Shown in pieces: positions 45,303 through 54,269 of a stretch of DNA of 64,000 bases. The DNA lies in assembly GCA_036679665.1 (NCBI GenBank), contig JAZHEJ010000039.1, forward strand, positions 96,262 to 160,261, read 5' to 3'. The DNA is from Tethybacter castelli. GTDB lineage: Bacteria > Pseudomonadota > Gammaproteobacteria > Tethybacterales > Tethybacteraceae. Each line of letters begins with the position of its first letter. The first letter of the stretch is position 1. A program made the translations under genes and the position numbers. The notes below the pieces were generated by a model. That model ran no database searches, was not told the origin of the DNA, and saw nothing but the letters and a program-made list of their open reading frames with translations.

Positions 45303-45984
45303 ATTGCTTTTAGCTATCGATTGTTCATTCGGCGGCCATAGCGTAGCTTTAGTAAATGATGATCAACTGCTAGCTTCTTGTCATCATCCGCGCATTTTCG
45401 CAACCGAGGCGATCATCGCTAGCATTGACAAAATATTGCGACGCGCTAGGTATAAGTTAACTGATATTCGTGCTCTAGCTTATGGTGCGGGCCCTGGATT
45501 ATTCAGTGGAATACGCGCAGCTTGTGTTACCGTCCAGGGTATCGCTTTTGCCATGCGTCTTTTGATTGCTCGCGTACCGACAACTTTGGCTTTAGCCCAG
45601 TTGTATCAATGCGATCAGGCTTTGGTCGCCTACCCGGCATATTTGAAACATTTTTATATGGCAGCCTATGTACGTAGCAACGCTTTGTGGCACACTAAAC
45701 TAGAGCCCTCTTTGGTACATGTAAAACGTATTCCGGTACTCAAAGGTGATTGGCAACTTTGCTCTCGCCGACGCTCAAAGCTTCGTGTCAATTTAAATCG
45801 ATGCGTAACTGGCAAATTACAATATCTTCCTGCCAATCAAGCTAGCATCGCACCAGCTGTAGCCCAGCTTGGGATGCGATTGTGGCAATCAGATCAATTG
45901 CTGAAACCAGAACTGGCATTACCGCTTTATGTGCGACATAAAGTCGCGTTTACCAGACAAGAACGTATCGCTAACAATGCATAA
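45295..45984 (+). CDS. tsaB: tRNA threonylcarbamoyladenosine modification protein TsaB
   Basis: TsaB is the inactive paralogue of TsaD needed for the t6A modification of ANN-decoding tRNAs. I use ATG 45295 (229 residues, family length 230); the frame is open further upstream inside pcnB but without homology. LLLAIDCSFGGHSVALV starts the ASKHA fold and YGAGPGLFSGIRAACVTVQG matches the GPGSFTGIR signature. The remaining protein is more divergent than usual. TsaE, its partner, is encoded at 58959. The acetyltransferase gene rimI, which often follows, is absent. Confidence 0.87.
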   Translation: MAKLLLAIDCSFGGHSVALVNDDQLLASCHHPRIFATEAIIASIDKILRRARYKLTDIRALAYGAGPGLFSGIRAACVTVQGIAFAMRLLIARVPTTLALAQLYQCDQALVAYPAYLKHFYMAAYVRSNALWHTKLEPSLVHVKRIPVLKGDWQLCSRRRSKLRVNLNRCVTGKLQYLPANQASIAPAVAQLGMRLWQSDQLLKPELALPLYVRHKVAFTRQERIANNA

Positions 45985-46660
45985 GCTGCTGCTCAAAGAA
46001 CTCAAACTTGAACCAATTGTTAAATGGGCTAGATTGGTTAACACGACCAAAACGAGCTCAGATAAACCTGTTATCCCAAAGACTACTAGCGCCTCGGCGA
46101 AACCCACTATTATTATGTTGGCAAAGCAGGTGGCAGGATGTCAAAATTGTGTTTTGGCCAAAAGCCGCACCCAAACAGTTTTTGCCAGAGGTGAATTTAT
46201 ACCCGGCAGCGTTATGGTGATTGGCGAAGCACCAGGAGCACAAGAAGATAAACAAGGACTGCCATTTGTCGGGTTGGCCGGACAATTGCTTGACAACATG
46301 TTAATGGCAATAAATTTGCCTGATGAAAAAAATGTTTATATCACCAACATCGTCAAATGTCGACCTCCGAACAATCGCGACCCTGCGAGTGAAGAAATAA
46401 ATGCCTGTCAGCCATACCTGCAACAACAAATCGAACTGCTTCAGCCGGTGCTGATTATTACCGTCGGCAAAATAGCAAGTCATGCCCTGTTGGATACCAA
46501 AGCTCCAGTTGGCTCCTTACGCCAACGAGTTCATAATTACAATAATCGTAAGTTGGTTGCGATTTACCATCCGGCATATTTGTTGCGTAGCCCGTTGGAA
46601 AAACGCAAGGCTATGGAAGATTTACTGTTTATCAGACGTACTCTGGCTACTGTTGGGTAA
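45977..46660 (+). CDS. Uracil-DNA glycosylase, family 4 (iron-sulphur)
   Basis: This enzyme removes uracil arising from cytosine deamination. I use ATG 45977 (227 residues), overlapping tsaB by eight bases; upstream sequence lacks homology. Motif A is GEAPGAQEDKQGLPFVG near 83-99, followed by AGQLLDNML. The cluster ligands are Cys55 and Cys58 (CQNC), Cys128 (NIVKCRPPNNRDP) and Cys144. The C-terminal IYHPAYLLRSP supplies the second active-site motif. The final 39 bases overlap the convergent sensor-kinase gene. Confidence 0.9.
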   Translation: MHKLLLKELKLEPIVKWARLVNTTKTSSDKPVIPKTTSASAKPTIIMLAKQVAGCQNCVLAKSRTQTVFARGEFIPGSVMVIGEAPGAQEDKQGLPFVGLAGQLLDNMLMAINLPDEKNVYITNIVKCRPPNNRDPASEEINACQPYLQQQIELLQPVLIITVGKIASHALLDTKAPVGSLRQRVHNYNNRKLVAIYHPAYLLRSPLEKRKAMEDLLFIRRTLATVG

Positions 46661-48313
46661 CGCCGTCAAAGATAAGCACACACAGCCGGATTCATTGGTT
46701 CTTACAAATAGCCGATAACCTTTTTTATCGGCGTTGCTAGCCAACTGATACAAACCGATGCCCATTCCTTCACTTGACGACAACGGAGCGCTAAACAGCT
46801 TGCTCATGATCGTTGCCGGGATTGATGTGCCATTATCTTCAACTGAAAGCGTGGGCCCGCTCTCTAAAGAAACAATAATTCTTAGCTGCTGATCTTTGTC
46901 TTGTTTGCGCAACGCATTATGTAACAGATTTTCTAAAGCACGATCAAATAAATCTGCGGGAACTTTGCTAGTCAGGTCAGCATTTTTTGACAAATTAAAC
47001 GTAATGAAATCACTTACATTGCGCCGTTGCGCACTTTGCCACCAGTCGCCACTAGTCATCATTCCTCCTGAAGCTTCAACATTATTGTCGCCAGTTAGCC
47101 TAGCCAATGTGGTTTCAAGCCGCCCTGCCAAAAGTTGCAATTGATCTCGTTTTTTTCTGCTTAAGATAATTTCTGTTTGATTGTCAGACTTGAATGAAGA
47201 ACAAATCAATGTGATCGCGTGGAGAAGATTTTTTAAATCATGGGTGGTACGAGCTCCGTGTTCATGAATAGAACGCAGCTTTAACTCGGTGGCAAGACGG
47301 GCTTCGCGTTCTTTGGATTGACGAAACTCATGTGCTACCCGGGCAAGTAGCCAAAAACTAAATGATTTGCTTGGCAACAGATAACGACTGGTATGCAAAC
47401 CTAGATTTTGCCCGGGCAACTGCACAATTGACATATGTTTGCCTCTGATCCCCACTAGCTTTTCTTGCCCATGCTGTTGCCAACTGATCCCGTTTAAATC
47501 CGTCATTTGCAGTAACTGGATCATAGCTTGATCCCAAAATTGCTCTCCATCAACAGCTATATCGGCCGTCTCAGTCATGACTTTTATCCATTCGTCAGCA
47601 GGAATCCCGAGCGAGAGCACATGGCGAAAAAACACCATCGATAATCCTCCAAGCAAATTAGTGTTCCACAAAAACCATACACTCAGCCCTACGCAACACC
47701 CCGCTCCAACCACCGTCAGCACCACCCACGTATATTCATAGTGCGGGAACTGAAAACTGATCAAAGCCACCGTCATTGCTAATACGGTGAAGATAAGTAC
47801 GAATAATGAACTGAATATCGGCTCAGCTTTGCTATCATCGGCAGGTTCGAAAATCGTTGACAATATCCCTATGCTCCAGCAGATAAAAATAATTTGCACA
47901 ACATTATTGAATACTGTTTGAACATCCAAACCTGATAACAACGTCTGAGGTAGCAAGACAAAAAATAACAAAGCTAGCAAAAAGAACACCAGTAAAATTC
48001 CGGCGGTTCTGTGCAACGGCCCGACGCTCGCCATAGTTCTGCTGATTTCTATCCCGGCAAGAAAGCAGACCCAGGCAATTAGTGCCCACGAATGAAAATA
48101 AAACGCGAATGCAGATCCGAATATCGCCAACATCGGGGCAAGTAAGCGTTTGGGTAATACTCGGCCAAACAATAAGCAGGCATGGGCAATACCGGCTAGC
48201 CAGTTGTAAGGTTCAGGAAAATACCTTGCGGCAACTAGCAAAAGCAAACCAATCGCACAAACCAAAGCTATAATTTGCATAGCTCGTTTTGGCCAATCAT
48301 CAAATACGTTCAT
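46622..48313 (-). CDS. Orphan membrane sensor histidine kinase, PrsK-like
   Basis: The 563-residue protein has about eight membrane segments in residues 10-230, a GAF-like region (about 250-345), then a kinase core: H-box THDLKNLLHAI with His358, N-box LENLLHNALRK (461-471), G1 VEDNGTSIP (491-499) and G2 SSEGMGIGLYQ (513-523). The layout resembles PrsK, which regulates exopolysaccharide genes in bacteria with exosortase systems. No response regulator, exosortase or polysaccharide gene is beside it. The region 46622-46660 overlaps the end of the uracil glycosylase gene. Confidence 0.85.
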   Translation of the reverse strand: MNVFDDWPKRAMQIIALVCAIGLLLLVAARYFPEPYNWLAGIAHACLLFGRVLPKRLLAPMLAIFGSAFAFYFHSWALIAWVCFLAGIEISRTMASVGPLHRTAGILLVFFLLALLFFVLLPQTLLSGLDVQTVFNNVVQIIFICWSIGILSTIFEPADDSKAEPIFSSLFVLIFTVLAMTVALISFQFPHYEYTWVVLTVVGAGCCVGLSVWFLWNTNLLGGLSMVFFRHVLSLGIPADEWIKVMTETADIAVDGEQFWDQAMIQLLQMTDLNGISWQQHGQEKLVGIRGKHMSIVQLPGQNLGLHTSRYLLPSKSFSFWLLARVAHEFRQSKEREARLATELKLRSIHEHGARTTHDLKNLLHAITLICSSFKSDNQTEIILSRKKRDQLQLLAGRLETTLARLTGDNNVEASGGMMTSGDWWQSAQRRNVSDFITFNLSKNADLTSKVPADLFDRALENLLHNALRKQDKDQQLRIIVSLESGPTLSVEDNGTSIPATIMSKLFSAPLSSSEGMGIGLYQLASNADKKGYRLFVRTNESGCVCLSLTALPNSSQSTSDKQ

Positions 48314-48363
48314 GAAATTGAGTCAATCCGAGTAATTTGTTTATTTCTTTAGTATCGCTAAAT

Positions 48364-49155
48364 ATGCCTGAAGTCAAAATTGTAAGCATAATTAAAACCG
48401 CGTCTACATTTTCTTTGTATACAGTCAGAGAAATGGCTAACAATCGCTTATTGGCGATCACTATTACGGTAGCACTTGTCGGATTGGCATTTGCGGGATT
48501 TGCCTCAGAGATAGCAATTACTGAAAATGAAGAAATTCAAGTGGCATTGTTGGCCGCGTTGTATCGTTATTGCGCGGTTTTTGTCACTATGGTTTTTGTT
48601 GTTTCTAGCATCGTGCGGGAATTTAACGATAAATGTATTGAACTGTACTTGTCGATGCCAATTTCGCGAACGATTTATTTTGTCGGCAAAAGCGTGGGAT
48701 TTATTCTTACCGGCATGATTCTCGCATTGCTTTTTAGTATTGTGTTGCTTTTGTACGCTGATGTAACTCAGGTCATTCAGTGGTGGTTGTCACTTACGAT
48801 GGAGCTTGCAATAGTTGCGGTATTCGCTTTTTTCGCGGTGCTAAGTTTTAACCAACAGATTACTGCTTCGGTATTTATCACCTTTTTTTTCTATCTTTTG
48901 GCACGGTTGACCGATACCATTATCTTAGTGTCTCAAAGTCAAATATTACCCGAGACATTAGGAAATAATATTATTGAATTTATGCTGTGGGGTTTGTATA
49001 CGGTGTTGCCACGCATAGCGGCATTTACCAAGACTGATTGGCTAGTTTACGGCGAAAACTACGCTGAACTTTGGCCAATATTAGCTCAGTCAGTCATTTA
49101 CTGTCTGCTCTTGGGTAGTATGGCAATGTGGGATTTTGTTCGTAAAAATATCTAA
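48364..49155 (+). CDS. ABC-2-type membrane permease without an adjacent ATPase
   Basis: The protein of 263 residues has six hydrophobic segments and the pattern of NosY/ABC-2 permeases: an N-terminal VREMANNRLLAITI followed by a first span and then a second with VSSIVREFNDKCIELYLSMPISRTIYFVGK. I use ATG 48364; TTG at 48337 is in frame. The ATP-binding subunit is not encoded nearby. It is separated by 11 bases from the repeat protein that follows, and they are probably expressed together. Substrate unknown. Confidence 0.75.
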   Translation: MPEVKIVSIIKTASTFSLYTVREMANNRLLAITITVALVGLAFAGFASEIAITENEEIQVALLAALYRYCAVFVTMVFVVSSIVREFNDKCIELYLSMPISRTIYFVGKSVGFILTGMILALLFSIVLLLYADVTQVIQWWLSLTMELAIVAVFAFFAVLSFNQQITASVFITFFFYLLARLTDTIILVSQSQILPETLGNNIIEFMLWGLYTVLPRIAAFTKTDWLVYGENYAELWPILAQSVIYCLLLGSMAMWDFVRKNI

Positions 49156-49166
49156 GGAGATCAATT

Positions 49167-50021
49167 GTGGCTAGGCATAGATCACGAATGCGATTTCGCT
49201 TGATTGTTGCTGAAGAATATCAGCCGATCGAACATGTTCCAGTTATCGCTTCGTTGATAATCTGGTGCGTTATTGTGGCAGGATTAGTGCTGCAAGCGCA
49301 GATGAGCAGGCAGTTTCCTGCCCCGACGGCATCGGCAATTGAATTACCGCTTACACCCAGTGGCCTGATGCTAAGCGCAGGTTCGTTAGGTGATGAGATT
49401 ACTACCGGCAAAACGATCAGCTTGTGGCTGCAAGCATTCGACAATCAACAAGGGCAATCCGTTGCTTTTAAAGATCTGGATTATGATCGAGTTGTAGACT
49501 GGCTTAGAGGTATCTTGCACCTTGATCCCAAAGCTCAATATCCTTTGCTAAACGCAGCTCGTATTTATACGGTGATCGATGACAAGCCGCGGGTACGTAA
49601 GATGTTGGATTTTATTCGTAGCGAGTTCGAGGCCGATCCAGCTTCACGTTGGGAATGGATGGCAACTGCAACCACTTTGGCAAAAAGCGAATTAGAAAAC
49701 CTGCCGTTGGCATTGGAGTACTCAAAAATTCTACGTAGCGCGACCTTGGATTTAGACCACGTCCCTAATTGGGCCAAACAAATGGAAGCTTTTTTGCTTG
49801 AGGATAACAACGAATTTGGTGCTTCTGCCACTTTATTATTAAATCTTATTCAAAGCGGCGAAGTCACAGACCCGCAAGAATTTAAATTGTTGTTTGACAA
49901 ACTTGAAAAAGTTTTACAAAAAATGATTGAATCTGGGCAAGTAACTAGCCAAAAACAGTTTGACGAGATGCAAGGTAAATACGAACAAATCCGTCAAGAA
50001 TATCTGAAACGAACCTTATAG
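49167..50021 (+). CDS. Membrane-anchored tetratricopeptide-like protein of unknown function
   Basis: 284 residues starting at GTG 49167, with a strong AAGGAGA ribosome-binding site six bases upstream. The first 25 residues are basic and a single span follows (about 27-45); the rest should face the periplasm. Residues 105-200 form helical repeats of the TPR/SEL1 type (LDPKAQYPLLNAARIYTVID, MEAFLLEDNNEFGASATLLL). The C-terminal 60 residues are a charged helix. It follows the ABC-2-type permease closely and may assemble with it. I do not recognise the family. Confidence 0.75.
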   Translation: MARHRSRMRFRLIVAEEYQPIEHVPVIASLIIWCVIVAGLVLQAQMSRQFPAPTASAIELPLTPSGLMLSAGSLGDEITTGKTISLWLQAFDNQQGQSVAFKDLDYDRVVDWLRGILHLDPKAQYPLLNAARIYTVIDDKPRVRKMLDFIRSEFEADPASRWEWMATATTLAKSELENLPLALEYSKILRSATLDLDHVPNWAKQMEAFLLEDNNEFGASATLLLNLIQSGEVTDPQEFKLLFDKLEKVLQKMIESGQVTSQKQFDEMQGKYEQIRQEYLKRTL

Positions 50022-51416
50022 TTAGATCAGCAGTATAGAAGCTAATCCTAAAAAGATAACGAAACCGACACTGTCAGTAAATGTGGTTACCAGCACACTG
50101 GTACCAAGGGCGGGATCTCCGCGTAGTTTTTTTACTACAATCGGAATTAGAAATCCCGCCATCGCAGACAACACAAACACGATCAACATTGAGACACAAA
50201 GTACAAACGCAAGAACTAAATCCTGGTAAAACAACATACTGATCAATCCGGATAATCCACCCCAAAACGCGCCGTTTACCACGCCCAACATTAACTCTCG
50301 AGAGAGCATATGATACCAATTTTGAAGTTGTAATTGATTCAAAGCTAGGGCACGAATAACGACAGTCGCAGTTTGCATGCTGGTGTTGCCTGCCATACTC
50401 GCGATAATAGGCATAAGCGAGGCAAGCGCAACAACCTCCACGATGGTAGCTTCGAATAATCCGATTAATCTTGACACCACAAATGCCGCAAAAAGGTTAA
50501 TAAAAATCCACAAGCTACGGTTTTGCAACCGGCGCCAAATCGGGGCAAACAAATCTTCGTCTTCTTGTACGCCTGTGGTAGTTAGCAAATGCGAAGACTG
50601 ATCATCGTGCATTTGATGGACTATTTCATCAATCGTAAGCCGGCCGATAAGCTGGTAATTACGGTCAATGATCGGCGCGGAAATCAAATCATAACGCTCA
50701 AACAACTGAATGGCGCTTGCAATGGTATCGTCTGCGCGTAGTGTATGCAACCGTTCACTTACCATGACCTGACTGACTTGACTAGCCTGATCATTGAGCA
50801 GAATTTTTTTTAGCGGCAAAACTCCGATAAGTTTTTTTTGCTCTGTGACAAAAAACTTGTCAAAATGCGGAGGCAGGCTTTTGCGTTGTCTCGTTTGATC
50901 AGCTAGCACACCTAAGGTCAGCTTAGAAGTTATGCTGATATGGCTGTAGTCCATAATCATACCTACCGTGCCTGGCGCGAACAGTAAGCTTCGCATAAGC
51001 ACTTCATGAGTGTGTAATCCGGTAAGTTGGATGAGCTCTGAGCGACGCTGAGGAGGCAGGTACCGTAACACACATTCTGCGTGTTCAATGTCTTTACCTG
51101 ACTTTAGAGCCTGTGCTAACAATTCATCTGACAATTCACCCACCACTGCGATTCCAGATGCTTCGCTCATTTCGTCAATAATTGCGGTCAGGTTCTCAAC
51201 GGTTATATATTGCCAAGCAAATTGACGCAATTCTGGGCCGATGACTTCGAACATGTCGGCTATATCTGCAGCATACAGCTTTGCGAATGCGCGTTTTAAT
51301 TCTAGAGACTTGGCAGGAGCAATGGGCTTGTCTAAATATTCTTCAAGCGCTTCAATAATGCTTCGCTTACGCTGTTCAAGCAAATCCGGGTAACGCAGAG
51401 CTGAACTTTTAGACAT
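50022..51416 (-). CDS. mgtE: Magnesium transporter MgtE
   Basis: MgtE is a magnesium channel gated by cytosolic Mg2+. The 464-residue protein has the N domain (helical repeat, to about residue 135), two CBS repeats (VSQVMVSERLHTLRADDT and YQLIGRLTIDEIVHQM) and five membrane segments. The selectivity signature MPIIASMAGNTSMQTATVV and the DPALGTSVLVTTFTDSVGF segment with the pore Asp are present. It is convergent with the repeat protein at 50021 and divergent from rpsF. I see no Mg2+ riboswitch in the 91-base leader. Confidence 0.94.
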   Translation of the reverse strand: MSKSSALRYPDLLEQRKRSIIEALEEYLDKPIAPAKSLELKRAFAKLYAADIADMFEVIGPELRQFAWQYITVENLTAIIDEMSEASGIAVVGELSDELLAQALKSGKDIEHAECVLRYLPPQRRSELIQLTGLHTHEVLMRSLLFAPGTVGMIMDYSHISITSKLTLGVLADQTRQRKSLPPHFDKFFVTEQKKLIGVLPLKKILLNDQASQVSQVMVSERLHTLRADDTIASAIQLFERYDLISAPIIDRNYQLIGRLTIDEIVHQMHDDQSSHLLTTTGVQEDEDLFAPIWRRLQNRSLWIFINLFAAFVVSRLIGLFEATIVEVVALASLMPIIASMAGNTSMQTATVVIRALALNQLQLQNWYHMLSRELMLGVVNGAFWGGLSGLISMLFYQDLVLAFVLCVSMLIVFVLSAMAGFLIPIVVKKLRGDPALGTSVLVTTFTDSVGFVIFLGLASILLI

Positions 51417-51450
51417 GTCAATAAACTAAGAGAAGTAAATTCAGTACTGA

Positions 51451-51479
51451 TTGTAGTAAAATATTGGATTCAATGTATA
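51451..51479 (+). promoter_or_regulatory. Candidate promoter for the ribosomal operon
   Basis: TTGTAG (51451-51456) and TGTATA (51474-51479) are 17 bases apart in the 91-base mgtE-rpsF gap, 28 bases before the rpsF start. The -10 element is imperfect, but it is the best pair available for the whole rpsF-pyrH series. Confidence 0.35.
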
Positions 51480-51507
51480 TATGCGAACGAGCGGAAGTTA
51501 GGGCTAA

Positions 51508-51864
51508 ATGAGTGGCGGGCAGGCTCGGGCCTATGAGCTGATGGTGGTTCTAAATCCAGGCCAAGCTGAGTTGGTTAGCGAAGTAATCACTACCCTAAAA
51601 AGCAATATCGAAGCCTGTGATGGCACTATTTCAAGATTTGAGGACTGTAAAGTCAGGACTTTGGCCTATCGCATTAATAAACTGCGGCAAGGTCATTATT
51701 TTTTGTTTAATTTCACTTGCAATAACCAAGCAGCTCTCGATCAGTTGCAGCAAAATCTCAAAACTAATCCTCATATATTGCGTTCGTTACTTATCCGTTG
51801 CCGTGACGAAATCTCAGGGCCAAGTCCGCTAGCCGAAAAAGATAGTAGCGAGGCTTCTGCTTAA
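51508..51864 (+). CDS. rpsF: 30S ribosomal protein S6
   Basis: S6 binds the central domain of 16S rRNA with S18. The 118-residue protein has the S6 pattern: YELMVVLNPGQAELVSEVI, the KVRTLAYRINKLRQGHYFLFNF segment at about residues 47-68, and a Ser/Ala/Glu-rich tail of the kind that can be glutamylated in some bacteria. It starts the series rpsF-rpsR-rplI-rpsB-tsf-pyrH; its stop shares one base with the rpsR start. Confidence 0.95.
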   Translation: MSGGQARAYELMVVLNPGQAELVSEVITTLKSNIEACDGTISRFEDCKVRTLAYRINKLRQGHYFLFNFTCNNQAALDQLQQNLKTNPHILRSLLIRCRDEISGPSPLAEKDSSEASA

Positions 51865-52151
51865 TGCCAGCGAAGCGTAAAAATACACGCAGCGGCTATC
51901 GCAGCAACCGTCGTCCCTTTCTAGGCAAAAATGATCGGCAAAATTGTCCGTTGCTCCGCGCAGGCATAAAGCATGTAGATTACAAAGACGTAGCATTGTT
52001 ATTGCGTTATGTCGGCGAAGACGGAAAAATCAATCCCGGAAGGTTAACTGGCGTATGTTCATTAATGCAACGTAAATTAACCCTTGCGATCAAAAGAGCA
52101 CGTGTGCTTGCTTTGATACCGTATACCGACCAGCACAAACTGTCATCGTGA
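51864..52151 (+). CDS. rpsR: 30S ribosomal protein S18
   Basis: S18 partners S6 on the platform of the small subunit. The 95-residue protein has a basic N-terminus, then DYKDVALLLRYVGEDGKI, NPGRLTGVCSLMQRKLTLAI and KRARVLALIPYTD, all standard. priB, which often lies between rpsF and rpsR, is absent. Overlaps rplI by four bases. Confidence 0.96.
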   Translation: MPAKRKNTRSGYRSNRRPFLGKNDRQNCPLLRAGIKHVDYKDVALLLRYVGEDGKINPGRLTGVCSLMQRKLTLAIKRARVLALIPYTDQHKLSS

Positions 52152-52621
52152 GTTCATTTCAAGTTATTTTGTTGAATGACATTCCTTCTTTGGGAAAACT
52201 AGGTGACGTTGTGAAAGTCAAAAGAGGCTATGCACGTAATCATTTGTTGCCTACCGGTCAGGCCCAAAGCTATACCAAGGAAAACATGGCTGGTTTTGCA
52301 AAACTAAAACAACGTATCGTGCAAGAACAGCAAGAACGCGAAGCGGTACTCCGGCAAACCCAAAACACCCTAGATGGCTATTTGCTGCAGGTGGTTGAGC
52401 ACGCAGGTGAAGATGGTGCATTGTATGGTTCGATAAACGCTAGCAAAATTGCTAATTTGCTTAAAGATCAAGGATATGAGATAAAGCGTGATGCAATAGT
52501 GTTGCCCAACAATGAAGTAATTAAGAAAATTGGAGAATACGATATCATCATCAATTTAGCTCTTAATGTGGTTGTTACAATAAAGCTGGCAGTGCTCTCC
52601 GATCGAGGAAGCGATAAATAA
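52148..52621 (+). CDS. rplI: 50S ribosomal protein L9
   Basis: L9 is an elongated protein at the base of the L1 stalk. The 157-residue protein starts with GTG and has the N-terminal VILLNDIPSLGKLGDVVKVK and GYARNHLLPTGQA, then the long connecting helix and the C-terminal domain (GALYGSINASKIANLLKDQG). Instead of the usual neighbours, its stop codon overlaps rpsB (TAATG). Confidence 0.96.
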   Translation: MSSFQVILLNDIPSLGKLGDVVKVKRGYARNHLLPTGQAQSYTKENMAGFAKLKQRIVQEQQEREAVLRQTQNTLDGYLLQVVEHAGEDGALYGSINASKIANLLKDQGYEIKRDAIVLPNNEVIKKIGEYDIIINLALNVVVTIKLAVLSDRGSDK

Positions 52622-53367
52622 TGGCGGAAACTCAAATTGCTAGCAAAATTAGTTTGCGTGATTTGATCAAAGCGGGTGTACATTTTGGCCACCGTAAACG
52701 CTTTTGGCATCCGTCGTATAAGAATTACCTGTTCGGGGTTCGCAATGGTTTGCATATTATTAATCTCGATGAAACCAAGCGCGGCTTGATACAAGCCACG
52801 CATTTTTGTAAGACTCTCGCGGCTAATAATAAAACTGTGTTATTTGTGTGTACCAAATCAGCAGGTTCTGATGCGGTGAAACTCGAAGCTGACAGATGTG
52901 GAATGCCATATGTCAATCACCGCTGGCTAGGCGGTTTGCTAAGCAATTACGAAACAGTATTGCGTTCGGTGAACAAGCTTAAGGACTATGAAGAGAAAAG
53001 TAAGCCTGAAAGTTTGAGTAGGATGACCAAAAAAGAAGGCATGCGCTTACTGACCAAATTCAGTAAATTACAAGCAAACCTGTCTGGTGTGCGTAATATG
53101 AACACTTTACCATCCGCGCTGTTTGTTATTGATGCCGGCTATCATAAGATCGCCATCAAAGAAGCAAACAAAATTGGTATTCAAGTTATTGCAGTGGTTG
53201 ACAGCAATACTTCTACGGAAGGAATTGATGTGTTAATACCGGGCAATGATGATTCTTCGCACTCAATATCGGTTTACCTTCGCTATATAGCCGATGCGAT
53301 TTTGATTGGCAAAGCAAATCCAAATGCAGTTGATGGCACGAAAGATAATGCTAGTCCCAAAGATTGA
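52621..53367 (+). CDS. rpsB: 30S ribosomal protein S2
   Basis: S2 binds late in small-subunit assembly. The 248-residue protein shows LIKAGVHFGHRKRFWHPSYK, NGLHIINLDET, WLGGLLSNYETVLRSV and LFVIDAGYHKIAIKEANKIG, all typical. Its start codon lies within the rplI stop, so the usual autoregulatory rpsB leader is missing and regulation must be through the upstream operon. Confidence 0.97.
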   Translation: MAETQIASKISLRDLIKAGVHFGHRKRFWHPSYKNYLFGVRNGLHIINLDETKRGLIQATHFCKTLAANNKTVLFVCTKSAGSDAVKLEADRCGMPYVNHRWLGGLLSNYETVLRSVNKLKDYEEKSKPESLSRMTKKEGMRLLTKFSKLQANLSGVRNMNTLPSALFVIDAGYHKIAIKEANKIGIQVIAVVDSNTSTEGIDVLIPGNDDSSHSISVYLRYIADAILIGKANPNAVDGTKDNASPKD

Positions 53368-53422
53368 TGTGCGGTGCTTCGCACGCTATCTTTGATCGAA
53401 TCAAATCAACCTTAATTTGGTA

Positions 53423-54235
53423 ATGATTGATGCCAAATTAGTCAAAGCACTTCGTTCTGAAGTTGGAGCGGGATTTGCTGATTGCAAACAAGCATTACAA
53501 GAAAAAGATGGTGATTTGGTAGCTGCCAAAGAATGGTTGCGAGCCCGAGGTGTTGCAATCGCGGGTAAAAAAGCGCAACGAACTACCCAAGAAGGCGTGA
53601 TTAGCATCAGTAGTAACGAACAACAAGCTGTAATAGTTCAAGTTCTAGCTGAAACAGATTTTGTAGCTAATAACGAGATTTTTCGCGCTTTTGCCAAGCT
53701 GGTTTCCGATTCACTGCTGCAAGCCGGAGAAGCTGGCTGTTGCGATCCTACACAAGTTAGTGTCGAAGGAAAGTCTTTAGATGAGTTGCGAGTTGAAGCG
53801 ACCCATAAAATTGGTGAAAACATCCAAATCGGAACCTGTAAATTTTTGTGTTGCAAACACCAGCTATATAATTATTTGCACCATAACGCCAAGATAGGCG
53901 TGATCGCTGACATCGCCTGCGGTGATGAACCTAATCTAGGCAAGCAATTATGCATGCATATTGCCTCCATGAAGCCTAAAGGCATATCCGTGGATGAACT
54001 TGACCAGGAAGAACTTGATAGCCAGCGGCAAGCATTTGTGGCTATTACAAGCCAATCTAACAAACCAGAAGCGGTACAGGAGAAAATTATTGCCGGGAAG
54101 ATGAATAAATTTGTTGCGGAGCATGCGTTACTTTCACAACCTTATGTCTGGGCAGACGATATCTCGGTCGGTAAGTATTTGGATCAACACAAAGCGTCCA
54201 TTACCAGCTTTGCTCTACTTGAGATCGGTAAATGA
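53423..54235 (+). CDS. tsf: Elongation factor Ts
   Basis: EF-Ts exchanges GDP for GTP on EF-Tu. The start ATG at 53423 gives 270 residues: LVKALRSEVGAGFADCKQAL at the N-terminus, the AETDFVANNEIF core motif, IGVIADIACGDE and HIASMKPKG. The protein is a little shorter than enterobacterial EF-Ts (283). It lies 55 bases after rpsB and 34 before pyrH. Confidence 0.96.
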   Translation: MIDAKLVKALRSEVGAGFADCKQALQEKDGDLVAAKEWLRARGVAIAGKKAQRTTQEGVISISSNEQQAVIVQVLAETDFVANNEIFRAFAKLVSDSLLQAGEAGCCDPTQVSVEGKSLDELRVEATHKIGENIQIGTCKFLCCKHQLYNYLHHNAKIGVIADIACGDEPNLGKQLCMHIASMKPKGISVDELDQEELDSQRQAFVAITSQSNKPEAVQEKIIAGKMNKFVAEHALLSQPYVWADDISVGKYLDQHKASITSFALLEIGK

Positions 54236-54269
54236 GCTTTTGTAGCGTATCCACTAAACTTACATCTTT

